A stretch of 64,000 nt of DNA from Larkinella insperata (GTDB taxonomy: Bacteria; Bacteroidota; Bacteroidia; Cytophagales; Spirosomataceae): NCBI RefSeq assembly GCF_026248825.1, contig NZ_CP110973.1:6035501-6099500 (forward strand), read 5' to 3'. Positions 32,554-40,858 of this stretch are shown one piece after another. The notes beneath the pieces were generated by a model that saw nothing but the letters and a program-made list of their open reading frames with translations, had not been told where the DNA came from and searched no databases. The position numbers were made by a program, and so were the translations under genes. Each line of letters opens with the position of its first letter. Positions within the stretch are counted from its first letter, which is position 1.

Positions 32554-34686
32554 ATGAGCTCATCCCATGAATCTGGTAATGTGCCCGCGCGCATTGCGGC
32601 ATTGCTCAGTCTGACCGCCCGGCAGGTCGCCAATACCGTTCAATTACTCGATGAGGGCGCAACCGTTCCCTTCATCGCCCGGTACCGCAAAGAGGCCACT
32701 TCACAACTGGATGAAGTCCAGATTGGCGCCATCAAAGATACGTATCAAAAGCTGCTGGAACTCGACAAACGCCGGGACGCGATCCTGAAATCCGTTGGAG
32801 ATCAGGGCAAGCTCACCGTCGAACTTCGTCAGAAAATCGAAGCCGCCGACTCGCTGACCGAACTGGAAGATTTGTATTTGCCCTACAAACCCAAACGGAA
32901 AACGCGAGCCACCATCGCCGTTGAAAAAGGATTGGAACCACTGGCCAAGCTTATTTTCAGCCAGCGCGAAAACACCATCGAACGAAAAGCCGCTACGTAC
33001 CTGAACGATCAGGTTGGCAGTGTGGAAGAGGCCCTACAGGGAGCCCGCGACATCATGGCCGAGTGGATCAGCGAAAACGCCGACGCCCGCCAGCGCATCC
33101 GGAATCTGTTCGAGCGGGAAGCCATTATCCGGTCGGTGGTGAAGAAAGATAAGGCGACGGTCGGGATTAAGTACAAAGACTATTTTGATTTTGCCGAACC
33201 GCTCCGCCGGGTTCCCTCCCACCGGTTGCTGGCCATCCGGCGCGGAGAAGCCGAGGGCATTTTGTCAGTCAGTATTTCGCCCGACGAAGATGCCGCCCTC
33301 GACCGGCTCGACCGGCAGTTTCTGCGTTCGGGTTCGTCGGAAAGCATCGATCAAGTGGCCATTGCCATCAAGGACAGCTACAAACGCCTGATCAAACCGT
33401 CCATTGAAACCGAATTCGACAACGTATCCAAAAACAAAGCCGATCAGGAAGCCATCAAGATATTTGCCGACAACCTCCGCCAGTTGCTGCTCTCGCCCCC
33501 GCTGGGTCAGAAACGGGTGCTGGCCATCGACCCGGGTTTCCGAACCGGCTGCAAAGTGGTTTGTCTCGATGCGCAGGGTAATTTGCGGGCCAACGACGTG
33601 ATTTATCCGGACATGCGTCGGGATCAGGCGCAGCAAACGTTGCTGAAGCTGGTTTCCCAACACCAGATTGAAGCCATCACAATTGGAAACGGGACCGCCG
33701 GACGCGAAACGGAAGAGTTTGTCCGCAGCCTGGATTTTGGAAAAACCGTTCCGGTGTTCATGGTCAGCGAGCAGGGTGCTTCCATTTATTCGGCCTCGGA
33801 AGTGGCCCGTCAGGAGTTCCCGAATCACGACGTGACTGTTCGGGGGGCGGTTTCCATTGGTCGAAGGTTGATGGATCCGCTGGCCGAACTGGTCAAAATT
33901 GACCCCAAATCCATCGGTGTGGGGCAATACCAGCACGACGTTGATCAGACGGAACTAAAAAGCAGCCTGGACCGGGTGGTGGAAAGCTGCGTGAACCAGG
34001 TGGGCGTCTCGCTCAACACGGCCAGCAGCCACCTGCTGCGCTATGTATCTGGCCTGGGGCCGCAACTGGCCACTAACATTGTGGAATTCCGGGCTCAGAA
34101 CGGACCGTTCCAATCGCGCGACCAGTTGAAGAAAGTCCCCCGGCTGGGCAACAAAGCCTACGAACAGTGTGCCGGTTTTCTGCGGATTGATGCGGGCAAA
34201 AACCCGCTTGATAACAGCGCCGTTCACCCGGAAAGCTACCCGGTGGTGGAGCGCATGGCCCGCGATCTGAGCTGCACGGTTGCGGATTTGATAAAAAAAG
34301 CTGACCTCCGCAAGCAGATTAAGCCCGAACAGTACGTTACCGAAACAGTGGGTCTGCCCACGTTGCGCGATATTCTGGCCGAACTCGAGAAGCCGGGTCG
34401 TGATCCTCGCGAAATGCTGACGGTTTTTGCGTACGACGAGCGGGTGCGCAAACCGGAGGACCTGCGCGAGGGCATGCAGCTGCCCGGCATTGTTACCAAC
34501 GTGACGGCTTTCGGCGCGTTTGTCGATATTGGCGTCAAGCAGGACGGGCTGGTGCATATTTCGCAGCTCTCCAATCAATACGTCACGGACCCGCGGCAGG
34601 TTGTCAGCGTTCATCAGAAAGTACAGGTGAAGGTGCTGGAAGTGGATTTGCAGCGCAAGCGGATTGCCTTGACGATGAAATTTTGA
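32554..34686 (+). CDS. tex: Tex-family transcription accessory/RNA-binding protein
   Basis: 710 residues. The N-terminal Tex domain begins RIAALLSLTARQVANTVQLL with FIARYRKEATSQLDE. A YqgF-like RNase H fold lies around residues 325-450 (VLAIDPGFRTGCKVVCLD). Helix-hairpin-helix motifs are near 490-555 (SGLGPQLATNIVEFRAQNG). The C-terminal S1 domain is around 640-708 (GIVTNVTAFGAFVDIGVKQDG). The protein ends directly after S1, without the longer tail of many homologues. Tex is an RNA polymerase/ribosome-associated factor of the cytoplasm. Confidence 0.97.
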   Translation: MSSSHESGNVPARIAALLSLTARQVANTVQLLDEGATVPFIARYRKEATSQLDEVQIGAIKDTYQKLLELDKRRDAILKSVGDQGKLTVELRQKIEAADSLTELEDLYLPYKPKRKTRATIAVEKGLEPLAKLIFSQRENTIERKAATYLNDQVGSVEEALQGARDIMAEWISENADARQRIRNLFEREAIIRSVVKKDKATVGIKYKDYFDFAEPLRRVPSHRLLAIRRGEAEGILSVSISPDEDAALDRLDRQFLRSGSSESIDQVAIAIKDSYKRLIKPSIETEFDNVSKNKADQEAIKIFADNLRQLLLSPPLGQKRVLAIDPGFRTGCKVVCLDAQGNLRANDVIYPDMRRDQAQQTLLKLVSQHQIEAITIGNGTAGRETEEFVRSLDFGKTVPVFMVSEQGASIYSASEVARQEFPNHDVTVRGAVSIGRRLMDPLAELVKIDPKSIGVGQYQHDVDQTELKSSLDRVVESCVNQVGVSLNTASSHLLRYVSGLGPQLATNIVEFRAQNGPFQSRDQLKKVPRLGNKAYEQCAGFLRIDAGKNPLDNSAVHPESYPVVERMARDLSCTVADLIKKADLRKQIKPEQYVTETVGLPTLRDILAELEKPGRDPREMLTVFAYDERVRKPEDLREGMQLPGIVTNVTAFGAFVDIGVKQDGLVHISQLSNQYVTDPRQVVSVHQKVQVKVLEVDLQRKRIALTMKF

Positions 34687-34704
34687 TAGCTTGACCTGCG
34701 CATT

Positions 34705-34755
34705 ACGACGCCGGAAGGAATCGGTTCACCCTGGGCTTCTTTCTTCCGGTGTCGT
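34705..34755 (+). terminator. Inverted repeat after tex
   Basis: Arms 34705-34717 and 34743-34755 (13 bp, one G-T pair) with a 25-nt loop, 19 bp after the tex stop. No T-run follows, so it is a weak terminator candidate or an mRNA-end stabiliser. Confidence 0.55.
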
Positions 34756-34800
34756 GCTAACTGGACCGTAACCATTCATGCAAAACAACAGAACCCTATA

Positions 34801-35370
34801 ATGAAGACCTTACTACGCCCTTTCTGGCCTGCTGCTCTTCTGGTGTTGACCTTATCGTCCTGTTCTTTTTTTAAGACCTCTCACTATACCCCGCCCGCCC
34901 AGCGGAGAACTCCGGTAGCCAATCGCAAGCCGGCCGTATCAAAACCGCTGAAAACCGTCGATACGCGTACTTACCAGAAAGGCTACGTTCCCCAGGTCGT
35001 TAAAATTGCCCGGACGTACACCGGAACCCCCTACCGGCTGGGTGGCAATACCTCGTCGGGCATCGATTGCTCGGGCCTGATATTTGCCGCTTTCAACACC
35101 GTGGGTCTGCAAATGCCGCGTGTTTCCTGGCAGCAGGCCGAAGTAGGTTTCGAAGTAGAAGTTCCGCAAATTCAGGCGGGAGATCTGCTGTTTTTTGTAC
35201 CCGATGACGGAAAATCCGGTTACGTCTCGCACACCGGCATTGTCACGGAGGTACTTGGTCCGAACAACATCCGGTTCATTCACGCATCGTCCTCCCGCGG
35301 GGTTCGGGAAGACAACCTGTTTTCCAATTATTTCAAGGGCCGGTTTGTCAAAGCCGTGCGTCCGTTTTAA
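34801..35370 (+). CDS. NlpC/P60-family cell-wall hydrolase lipoprotein
   Basis: 189 residues. The leader ends in a lipobox LSSC. A proline/lysine-rich linker precedes the NlpC/P60 domain with YRLGGNTSSGIDCSGL (catalytic Cys), GYVSHTGIV (His) and IRFIHASS (third polar residue). It should cleave gamma-D-Glu to diamino-acid bonds in peptidoglycan. Its stop codon shares TTAA with the stop of the convergent NUDIX gene. Confidence 0.93.
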   Translation: MKTLLRPFWPAALLVLTLSSCSFFKTSHYTPPAQRRTPVANRKPAVSKPLKTVDTRTYQKGYVPQVVKIARTYTGTPYRLGGNTSSGIDCSGLIFAAFNTVGLQMPRVSWQQAEVGFEVEVPQIQAGDLLFFVPDDGKSGYVSHTGIVTEVLGPNNIRFIHASSSRGVREDNLFSNYFKGRFVKAVRPF

Positions 35371-35924
35371 CCGTTGTTTTGCAGAAAAGCCGCGGCCATT
35401 TCGAGCGTCTTCAGATACGAATACTGCGGTGGTGTGTAATACAGCGAATTTTTCCCGGACCGGAATTCTTCCAGAAGGGTAGCCAGCGAAACGAACTGCA
35501 ACGCGGCTACCTCGTCGGGTTGCATCACAAACTGGTCGATCGTCCGGTCGGTCTGGAACAGATACACCGCAGCGTGCTCCCGATCGTACAACGAAACCGC
35601 TTCGTCGATTGCCACCACGTCTACATTGCCCAGGTAATGAAGTTCGGTTTCCTGGGGCCGTACGCCAATCTCCTCCTCCACTTCCCGAATGGCGCACTGT
35701 TCGTAGGTCTCGCCCGGATCGAGGTGACCGCCCACGCACACATCCCAGAAATTCGGCAGGTAGCGCTTATCCGGATGACGCAGGCTCAGCAAGACCTCGT
35801 TTTGGTGATTCAGGACAACGATTTCGGAAGTACGGTGCCAGTCGCCGTCGCGGTGGGCATCGGTTTTCGGTTTGGTGAAGCCCAGTGGTTGATTTTGGGC
35901 ATCGAAGATTTCCAGTAAGTCCAT
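35367..35924 (-). CDS. NUDIX hydrolase (YfcD/IPP-isomerase-like)
   Basis: 185 residues from the ATG at 35924. The NUDIX box GGHLDPGETYEQCAIREVEEEIGV is present, with REVEEEIG as core, and the preceding DKRYLPNFWDVCVGGH fits the IPP-isomerase-like/YfcD group, cytoplasmic. An in-frame ATG six codons upstream lies inside the terminator hairpin of the clpP transcript; the Bacteroidota start could be either. The abutting terminator makes the start unusual (see findings). Confidence 0.88.
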   Translation of the reverse strand: MDLLEIFDAQNQPLGFTKPKTDAHRDGDWHRTSEIVVLNHQNEVLLSLRHPDKRYLPNFWDVCVGGHLDPGETYEQCAIREVEEEIGVRPQETELHYLGNVDVVAIDEAVSLYDREHAAVYLFQTDRTIDQFVMQPDEVAALQFVSLATLLEEFRSGKNSLYYTPPQYSYLKTLEMAAAFLQNNG

Positions 35925-35949
35925 AAAAAAAAGCCGCATGGCTGCGGCT
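35925..35949 (-). terminator. Intrinsic terminator abutting the NUDIX start codon
   Basis: AGCCGCA (35932-35938) and TGCGGCT (35943-35949) form a 7-bp stem with a 4-nt loop; on the minus strand it is followed by eight T (35925-35932) and then directly by the ATG at 35924. It lies about 88 bp after the clpP stop. Confidence 0.8.
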
Positions 35950-36037
35950 GTTATGTTCATCAACGTGGTTTCAACGCAGCACGGCAAAGATGGCCGTTTT
36001 TGCGCATGTGTTCCTACTGGTTTGCCAAAAATTGCGT

Positions 36038-36718
36038 TCAGACCCGCTGCAACACGTCGTCGATAAACCCGTATTGCCGGGCCTCCTCGGCTTTCATCCA
36101 GTAGTCGCGGTCGGCATTGCGCTCCAGTTCCTCGACCGACCGGCCGGTATGACGCGCCATAATTTCGTACAGTTCCTGCCGTAAAATCACAATCTGGCGG
36201 GCCGTGATTTCAATATCGACCGACTGCCCCTGAGCCCCTCCGTGCGGCTGGTGGATCATCACGCGGGCGTGCGGCAAAGCCGAACGTTTGCCGGGCGCTC
36301 CGGCGCAGAGCAGAACCGCCCCAAAGGAAAGCGCCACACTCGTACAAATGGTTGCAACGTCGGGCCGAACGTACTGCATGGTATCGTAGATGCCCAGACC
36401 GGCATAAACCGATCCGCCCGGGCTGTTGATGTACAGCAGAATATCTTTTTTGGGGTCGGCCGATTCCAGAAACAACAACTGCGCAATGATGACATTGGCA
36501 ATCTTATCGTCGACGGCGGTGCCGAGGAAAACGATCCGGTCGGCCATGAGCCGGGAAAACACATCGACCTCCCGGAAGTTCATGGGCCGCTCTTCAATGA
36601 CAGCCCGGGTCATGTTTTCAATCTGGTGCAGGTAACGGTCTACCGTCAGGCCGTTCAGGTGCTGCCCGCGCACGGCAAATTTACGAAACTCACGTCGGCT
36701 ACGTTCGGGATAATACAT
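36038..36718 (-). CDS. clpP: ClpP-family serine protease, atypical active-site neighbourhood
   Basis: 226 residues from the ATG at 36718. It has the Bacteroidota-type N-terminal extension and the core ADRIVFLGTAVDD, YINSPGGSVYAGLGIYDTMQ and RVMIHQPHGGAQGQ. The catalytic set is Ser131, His156 and Asp205, with the same spacing as the classical Ser-His-Asp. The usual GMAASMGA around the serine is replaced by SVALSFGA. ClpP forms a barrel with a ClpX/A ATPase to degrade proteins; no ATPase gene is adjacent. It may be a second ClpP paralogue. Confidence 0.92.
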   Translation of the reverse strand: MYYPERSRREFRKFAVRGQHLNGLTVDRYLHQIENMTRAVIEERPMNFREVDVFSRLMADRIVFLGTAVDDKIANVIIAQLLFLESADPKKDILLYINSPGGSVYAGLGIYDTMQYVRPDVATICTSVALSFGAVLLCAGAPGKRSALPHARVMIHQPHGGAQGQSVDIEITARQIVILRQELYEIMARHTGRSVEELERNADRDYWMKAEEARQYGFIDDVLQRV

Positions 36719-36835
36719 GATGTAAGAAGGGGTTACGAATGAAAGTTTGGCAAGGGCAATACTGTACCACCCGGCTTCCGGAAGCCGCAATGGAAAGAAG
36801 GCAAACTATAAGGTGGGGTATTTTACCGGACCGAC

Positions 36836-37054
36836 TTAGCCGAATAACCGGACGTATATGAAATCCAGTTCGTGACGAAGTTGCTGCCGCCCGGCCAGCC
36901 GTAACGCCTGATACGCCCGTTTCTGAGCTGCCAGTTTTTGCTGCCAGTCCTGATCCCAGAGTAACCGAACAGACACCTCAAGCTGCTGTTCTTCGCTCAG
37001 GCTACCCTGCAGGTACGCTTCCAGCAATTGTACTTCTTCCAGTTCGGGGCGCAT
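36836..37054 (-). CDS. Short anti-sigma-like protein (72 aa)
   Basis: 72 residues from the ATG at 37054, 5 bp after the sigma factor stop. The pattern LEAYLQGSLSEEQQLEVSVRLLWD resembles the N-terminal sigma-binding helices of Bacteroidota anti-sigma factors, but there is no membrane helix and no FecR domain. It could be a soluble anti-sigma factor or a truncated relic. The upstream part of the frame, to 37381, is out of frame with the sigma gene and is not real. Confidence 0.7.
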   Translation of the reverse strand: MRPELEEVQLLEAYLQGSLSEEQQLEVSVRLLWDQDWQQKLAAQKRAYQALRLAGRQQLRHELDFIYVRLFG

Positions 37055-37059
37055 GGCGG

Positions 37060-37617
37060 TCAGGGTTTGAAATTCTCGATGGACAGATGGCCGACGGCTT
37101 TCCGGAGCCGCTCCAGGCACTTGTACTTCTGGACGGTCGCCGATCGAACGGTGCGGTACCCCTGCTGCGTGGCAATTTGCTCGAGTCGCTGGCCGAAGTA
37201 GTAGAAACCAACCAGGATAGCTTGACAGGTTTCGCCCAATTGCTCCACAAACGTCAAAAGCTTTAGCGGAGCGGGTTCCTCTTCCCCACCGGACGGCTCC
37301 CCGGCGATCTCGGCCTGACTTTCGGTCAACGGCTGCTGCCGCCCCCGTTTTTCGAGTTCCTGCCGCCAGAGGTTCTTGCAAATACCCATCAGGTAGGTAC
37401 TCACGGAGGCCGTCAGCGTCAGTTGTTCCTGCACCATCTTTTCGTAAAACAGGATCATGGCTTCGTGAAAGATGTCCTTCGCGTCGTCGGTTGTCCCGCC
37501 CCGTTCTCTCACGTAATGCCGTACCATCGGAAACGTTTGGGCGTAAATCCGTTCCAATGTTCGCTCCCGGTCGGTTAAGAGGGCGACGTTCATCGACAAA
37601 CTCTGAGTTGCATTCAT
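37060..37617 (-). CDS. RNA polymerase ECF-type sigma factor
   Basis: 185 residues. Region 2 has YVRERGGTTDDAKDIFHEAMILFYEK and MGICKNLWRQEL; region 4 has QIATQQGYRTVRSATVQKYKCLERLRKAVG as helix-turn-helix. A linker rich in Glu and Pro lies between. It is followed after 5 bp by a 72-residue anti-sigma-like gene. The signal that activates it is unknown. Confidence 0.9.
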   Translation of the reverse strand: MNATQSLSMNVALLTDRERTLERIYAQTFPMVRHYVRERGGTTDDAKDIFHEAMILFYEKMVQEQLTLTASVSTYLMGICKNLWRQELEKRGRQQPLTESQAEIAGEPSGGEEEPAPLKLLTFVEQLGETCQAILVGFYYFGQRLEQIATQQGYRTVRSATVQKYKCLERLRKAVGHLSIENFKP

Positions 37618-37700
37618 ACGCTTTTTAACGGTTTATCGGCATTACGCTCACGTATCACCCAAGGGTACGAAAAAAATTTGCAGCAAAAGCCGTAAAACAA

Positions 37701-37733
37701 AGAAGCCCCAAATCTATCGGATTTGGGGCTTCT
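37701..37733 (-). terminator. Intrinsic terminator after tRNA-Ala
   Basis: A perfect 14-bp stem (37701-37714 and 37720-37733) with a 5-nt loop, followed on the minus strand by a T-rich stretch. It starts 9 bp after the tRNA 3' end. Confidence 0.9.
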
Positions 37734-37741
37734 GCGAAATC

Positions 37742-37818
37742 TGGTGGAGATAGTCGGATTCGAACCGACGGCCTCTACAATGCCATTGTAGCGCTCTAGC
37801 CAACTGAGCTATACCCCC
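37742..37818 (-). tRNA. tRNA-Ala (anticodon GGC)
   Basis: 77 nt on the minus strand, with encoded CCA. All four arms fold: acceptor GGGGGTA/TATCTCC, D-stem GCTC/GAGC, anticodon stem CTACA/TGTAG around loop ATGGCAT (anticodon GGC), and T-stem GTCGG/CCGAC with TTCGAAT loop. Confidence 0.97.
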
Positions 37819-37912
37819 TTTTTTTCGTGGTGCAAAGATCAGAAAAATCTGAAATAATGCAAGGGGGCCTGAAAAGATTTCGTTTAGCCAGAAAAAACTT
37901 TTTACGAATTCC

Positions 37913-38398
37913 TTATTGCGCCACCATTTCGGCATCGGCAATGATGTAATTCAGTTCGTAGATGTTATCGGCGTTCAACTTGAGTGTACCCCGGAACGTC
38001 CGGCGTTCATCCGTCTTGAACTTCATCCCCGGCTTTTTAAACTTGAGTGATACCACCGACTCCGGCCCGGCTCCTCCGCAGAAGAAGCACGCGCTGTAGG
38101 GAAAGGCGGAAAGAACATATGTATTCGACTCAATGTCAACCGGAAGCACGTATCCCGTCAGCTCCACCGGCTTGCCACTCAGCTTCTGGATTCCGGCGCC
38201 GAAGGTTGGATACAGCATGTACACCGATTCTTCCGGATACCATTTTTTCTTAAAAGTCACATCGCGCAAGGTCTCCCAGGACAGTTTAACCGGCTCGGCA
38301 ACCGTCGTGACCGGACGCTCACCCACTTCGCTGGACGGGGTAAACGATGCGAAAGTCAACAGTCCTAAAAGAGCGATGAAGCAGCTAGTTTTTTTCAT
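37913..38398 (-). CDS. Secreted DUF3299-like protein
   Basis: 161 residues from the ATG at 38398, with a signal peptide. The mature part resembles DUF3299: PTFGAGIQKLSGKPVELTGY, VLPVDIE, and a Cys pair in SACFFCGGAGPE. Such proteins are periplasmic, of unknown role; the Cys pair suggests a metal or redox site. It is divergent from the histidine kinase. Confidence 0.85.
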   Translation of the reverse strand: MKKTSCFIALLGLLTFASFTPSSEVGERPVTTVAEPVKLSWETLRDVTFKKKWYPEESVYMLYPTFGAGIQKLSGKPVELTGYVLPVDIESNTYVLSAFPYSACFFCGGAGPESVVSLKFKKPGMKFKTDERRTFRGTLKLNADNIYELNYIIADAEMVAQ

Positions 38399-38577
38399 GA
38401 TCAGGCCGTGTTCAGATAAACACAAATCTACGTCGTTTTACGGTTTAAAAACAACACTATTTACGGTTTGGTTCGGGTTTTCAGACTCATAAATTACGAA
38501 GTTAAAGGTGTGTTCCTTTAATTTTCACAAATTTTGTTACCTTTACCTTAATCAACGTTCGTTGCATCATATAAACT

Positions 38578-40092
38578 GTGTCGGAAGTAGATAACGTTAT
38601 ACCCCAGACCACTCAGCCTTCGGCCCGCCATTTCAACCGTTTATTCCTGATAACACTGGTGTTTATTGCCGTGTTAATAACGGTGGCCGAGGTTGTGACT
38701 CAGCTTCAAACCCGACGCGAAGCCGAACGGGTTATGATCATCGGAATGGCTTCGGCCCAGCGCCACCACAGCCAGCGCATTGTCAATAAGATCCTGCAAC
38801 TCAGTCGTCCCAGCGAACACGCTCGTTTTCAAAGCAATCTGACCGAAATCAAGACGCTGTTTTCGGAGTTTGAAACCAACCACCTGCACATCGAACAGGG
38901 AACGGTGCCGGGCTACCCAATTATGGTGCAGAACAGCGACAGCGTCAAAATTCGCTTCCAGTTTCTGAAACCGTATTATTTCGGGTTCCGGGAGTCGGTG
39001 CAGCGCGTGATTCAGGAAGCCGAACAGGTCAATAGTCCCGAGGAGTTTACGTCCAAAGTCGACCTGACCGCCTTGCTGGCCAACGAAACACCGTTTCTGG
39101 AAAATATGGACGCGGTGGTGCAGCAATACACCCGCGAAACGCTCGCTAATGTAGACACCACCCGCCTGATCGAGTTTACCATTTACCTCTTCACGCTGCT
39201 GGCACTGGTGTTTGCCGGTTGGTATATTTTGCGGCCCGCAATCAATAAATTTGAAGCGGTTATCGTTCAACTAGTTGAAGCAGAGACCCGGACGGCTACC
39301 ACCAACCGGAAACTGCTCTCGCTGAACCGGGCCCTGAAAGAAACCCGTCAGCAACTCTTCGATGCCACTCGCCAGCAATACCAGCAGCAGATGGACGAAC
39401 AAAAACTTCGGACCTCGTATCTGGTTGCTGGTCAGGAAGAAGAACGAAAGCGGCTTTCCCGCGAACTGCACGACGGTATTGGTCAAATGCTGACAGCTAT
39501 TAAATTGCAGGTCGAAAGCTTTGAGCGCAGCCTGAACGGCAAGGAAAAAGAGATTAAAAGTTTTGTCGTACTGAAAGACCTGATCGCCCAGACCATTCAG
39601 GAAACCCGCAACGTATCAAACAACCTGATGCCAACGGTTTTGAGTGATTTTGGGCTGATCCCGGCGGTAAAAATGCTGGCCGATTCGCACGATAAAAACA
39701 GCAAGACAGACATTACTTTTCACACAAATTTGTCCAATGTTCGTCTGGACAAAAGCGTAGAGATTGGCGTTTACCGCATTGCGCAGGAAGCCGTGAGCAA
39801 CGCGCTCCGTCACGCTGAGCCCACTCAGATAACCATTGATTTATTCGAAAAAGATAATTACTTGCATTTGATTGTCAACGACGATGGCAAAGGGTTCCGG
39901 ATTCACCGCAGCCGGAAAGAAGACACCAAACGACCGTCGCAGGGCATTCACAACATGCACGAACGAGCCGCCCTGATCAACGGCAAATTCAAGATTTCCT
40001 CTGCGCCCGACAAGGGCACTAAAGTCCAGGTAAGTATACCTTTTAAACTTGTACAGCAAGAATATGAGTACACTAAAGTTAATGCTGGTTGA
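38578..40092 (+). CDS. NarL-type membrane sensor histidine kinase
   Basis: 504 residues from a GTG; an in-frame TAA lies two codons upstream (38572-38574) and the first in-frame ATG comes after the first membrane helix, so GTG is the start. Membrane helix 1 is at residues 22-41, an extracytoplasmic PilJ/NIT-like helical sensor lies at 45-195, helix 2 at 198-217. A coiled coil leads to HisKA_3 with RLSRELHDGIGQ (His298) and the ATPase with EAVSNALRHAE and DDGKGF. It pairs with the response regulator that overlaps it by 29 bp. A TACCTTTA box lies at 38538-38545. Confidence 0.94.
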   Translation: MSEVDNVIPQTTQPSARHFNRLFLITLVFIAVLITVAEVVTQLQTRREAERVMIIGMASAQRHHSQRIVNKILQLSRPSEHARFQSNLTEIKTLFSEFETNHLHIEQGTVPGYPIMVQNSDSVKIRFQFLKPYYFGFRESVQRVIQEAEQVNSPEEFTSKVDLTALLANETPFLENMDAVVQQYTRETLANVDTTRLIEFTIYLFTLLALVFAGWYILRPAINKFEAVIVQLVEAETRTATTNRKLLSLNRALKETRQQLFDATRQQYQQQMDEQKLRTSYLVAGQEEERKRLSRELHDGIGQMLTAIKLQVESFERSLNGKEKEIKSFVVLKDLIAQTIQETRNVSNNLMPTVLSDFGLIPAVKMLADSHDKNSKTDITFHTNLSNVRLDKSVEIGVYRIAQEAVSNALRHAEPTQITIDLFEKDNYLHLIVNDDGKGFRIHRSRKEDTKRPSQGIHNMHERAALINGKFKISSAPDKGTKVQVSIPFKLVQQEYEYTKVNAG

Positions 40093-40717
40093 TGACCATT
40101 CCATCGTCAGAAACGGAATTCGCTCCCTCCTCGAGCAAAATGAAGAATTTGAGATTATCGACGAAGCCGGTGACGGTGAAGAGGCCCTTGAAAAACTGAA
40201 GACGCAGCAACCGGACGTGGTGTTGATGGACATTTCGCTGCCCGGCATGTCGGGAATTCAGACGACCCAGATCATCTCACGGCTGTACAAGAACATCAAA
40301 ACGCTGATGCTTTCGATGCACAACAACGAAGATTACATTCTTCGTTCGGTGGAAGCCGGTGCCTTCGGTTACATTCTGAAAGACTCCTCGAGCGACGAAA
40401 TGATGAAAGCGCTCCGAACCATTGCCAGTGGCGAAAAATACTTTAGCTCGCCCGTAGCCACGATTATTCTCAACGGCTACATGCACCAGTTGAAGAAAAC
40501 GGAACGCACCAGCAAAGTCCGGCGCTCGAAGCTTTCGAAGAAGGAAAAAGAGATTCTGCAGTTCCTTGTAGATGGCATGAGCAGCCGCGAAATTGCCGAA
40601 AAACTGCAGCTTTCGGTTCGCACCGTCGACAACCACCGCGCCAACATGATGCGCCGTCTTCAGGTGAAAAATGCCGCCGAGTTGGTTAAAATGGCCGTTG
40701 AAGAAAAATTGATCTGA
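40064..40717 (+). CDS. NarL/LuxR-type response regulator
   Basis: 217 residues from the ATG at 40064. The receiver domain has VDDHS, phospho-acceptor Asp56 (LMDISLPG) and Lys106 (YILKDS). The C-terminal LuxR-type helix-turn-helix is at about 155-212 (LSKKEKEILQFLVDGMSSRE, LSVRTVDNHRANMM). It overlaps the kinase gene, so both are co-translated and form one two-component system. Confidence 0.95.
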   Translation: MSTLKLMLVDDHSIVRNGIRSLLEQNEEFEIIDEAGDGEEALEKLKTQQPDVVLMDISLPGMSGIQTTQIISRLYKNIKTLMLSMHNNEDYILRSVEAGAFGYILKDSSSDEMMKALRTIASGEKYFSSPVATIILNGYMHQLKKTERTSKVRRSKLSKKEKEILQFLVDGMSSREIAEKLQLSVRTVDNHRANMMRRLQVKNAAELVKMAVEEKLI

Positions 40718-40858
40718 AAAACTATTTCGGGCCACGGTAGTGTTATACCGTCGCAGTCTTTTTAAACACATGCAGTGTTTTGCACAAGTTTTATACATTT
40801 TTGTAACAAAGACTATAGCATAAGTATAGTATTGTACTTTAACCAAACGAATTTACGT

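Noticed and set aside
36836..37381. Longer frame for the anti-sigma-like protein
   Set aside because: Its first 109 codons overlap the sigma gene out of frame; only the part from 37054 is used.
37714..37941. 75-codon minus-strand frame
   Set aside because: It is a translation of the tRNA-Ala gene (AQLARALQW pattern).
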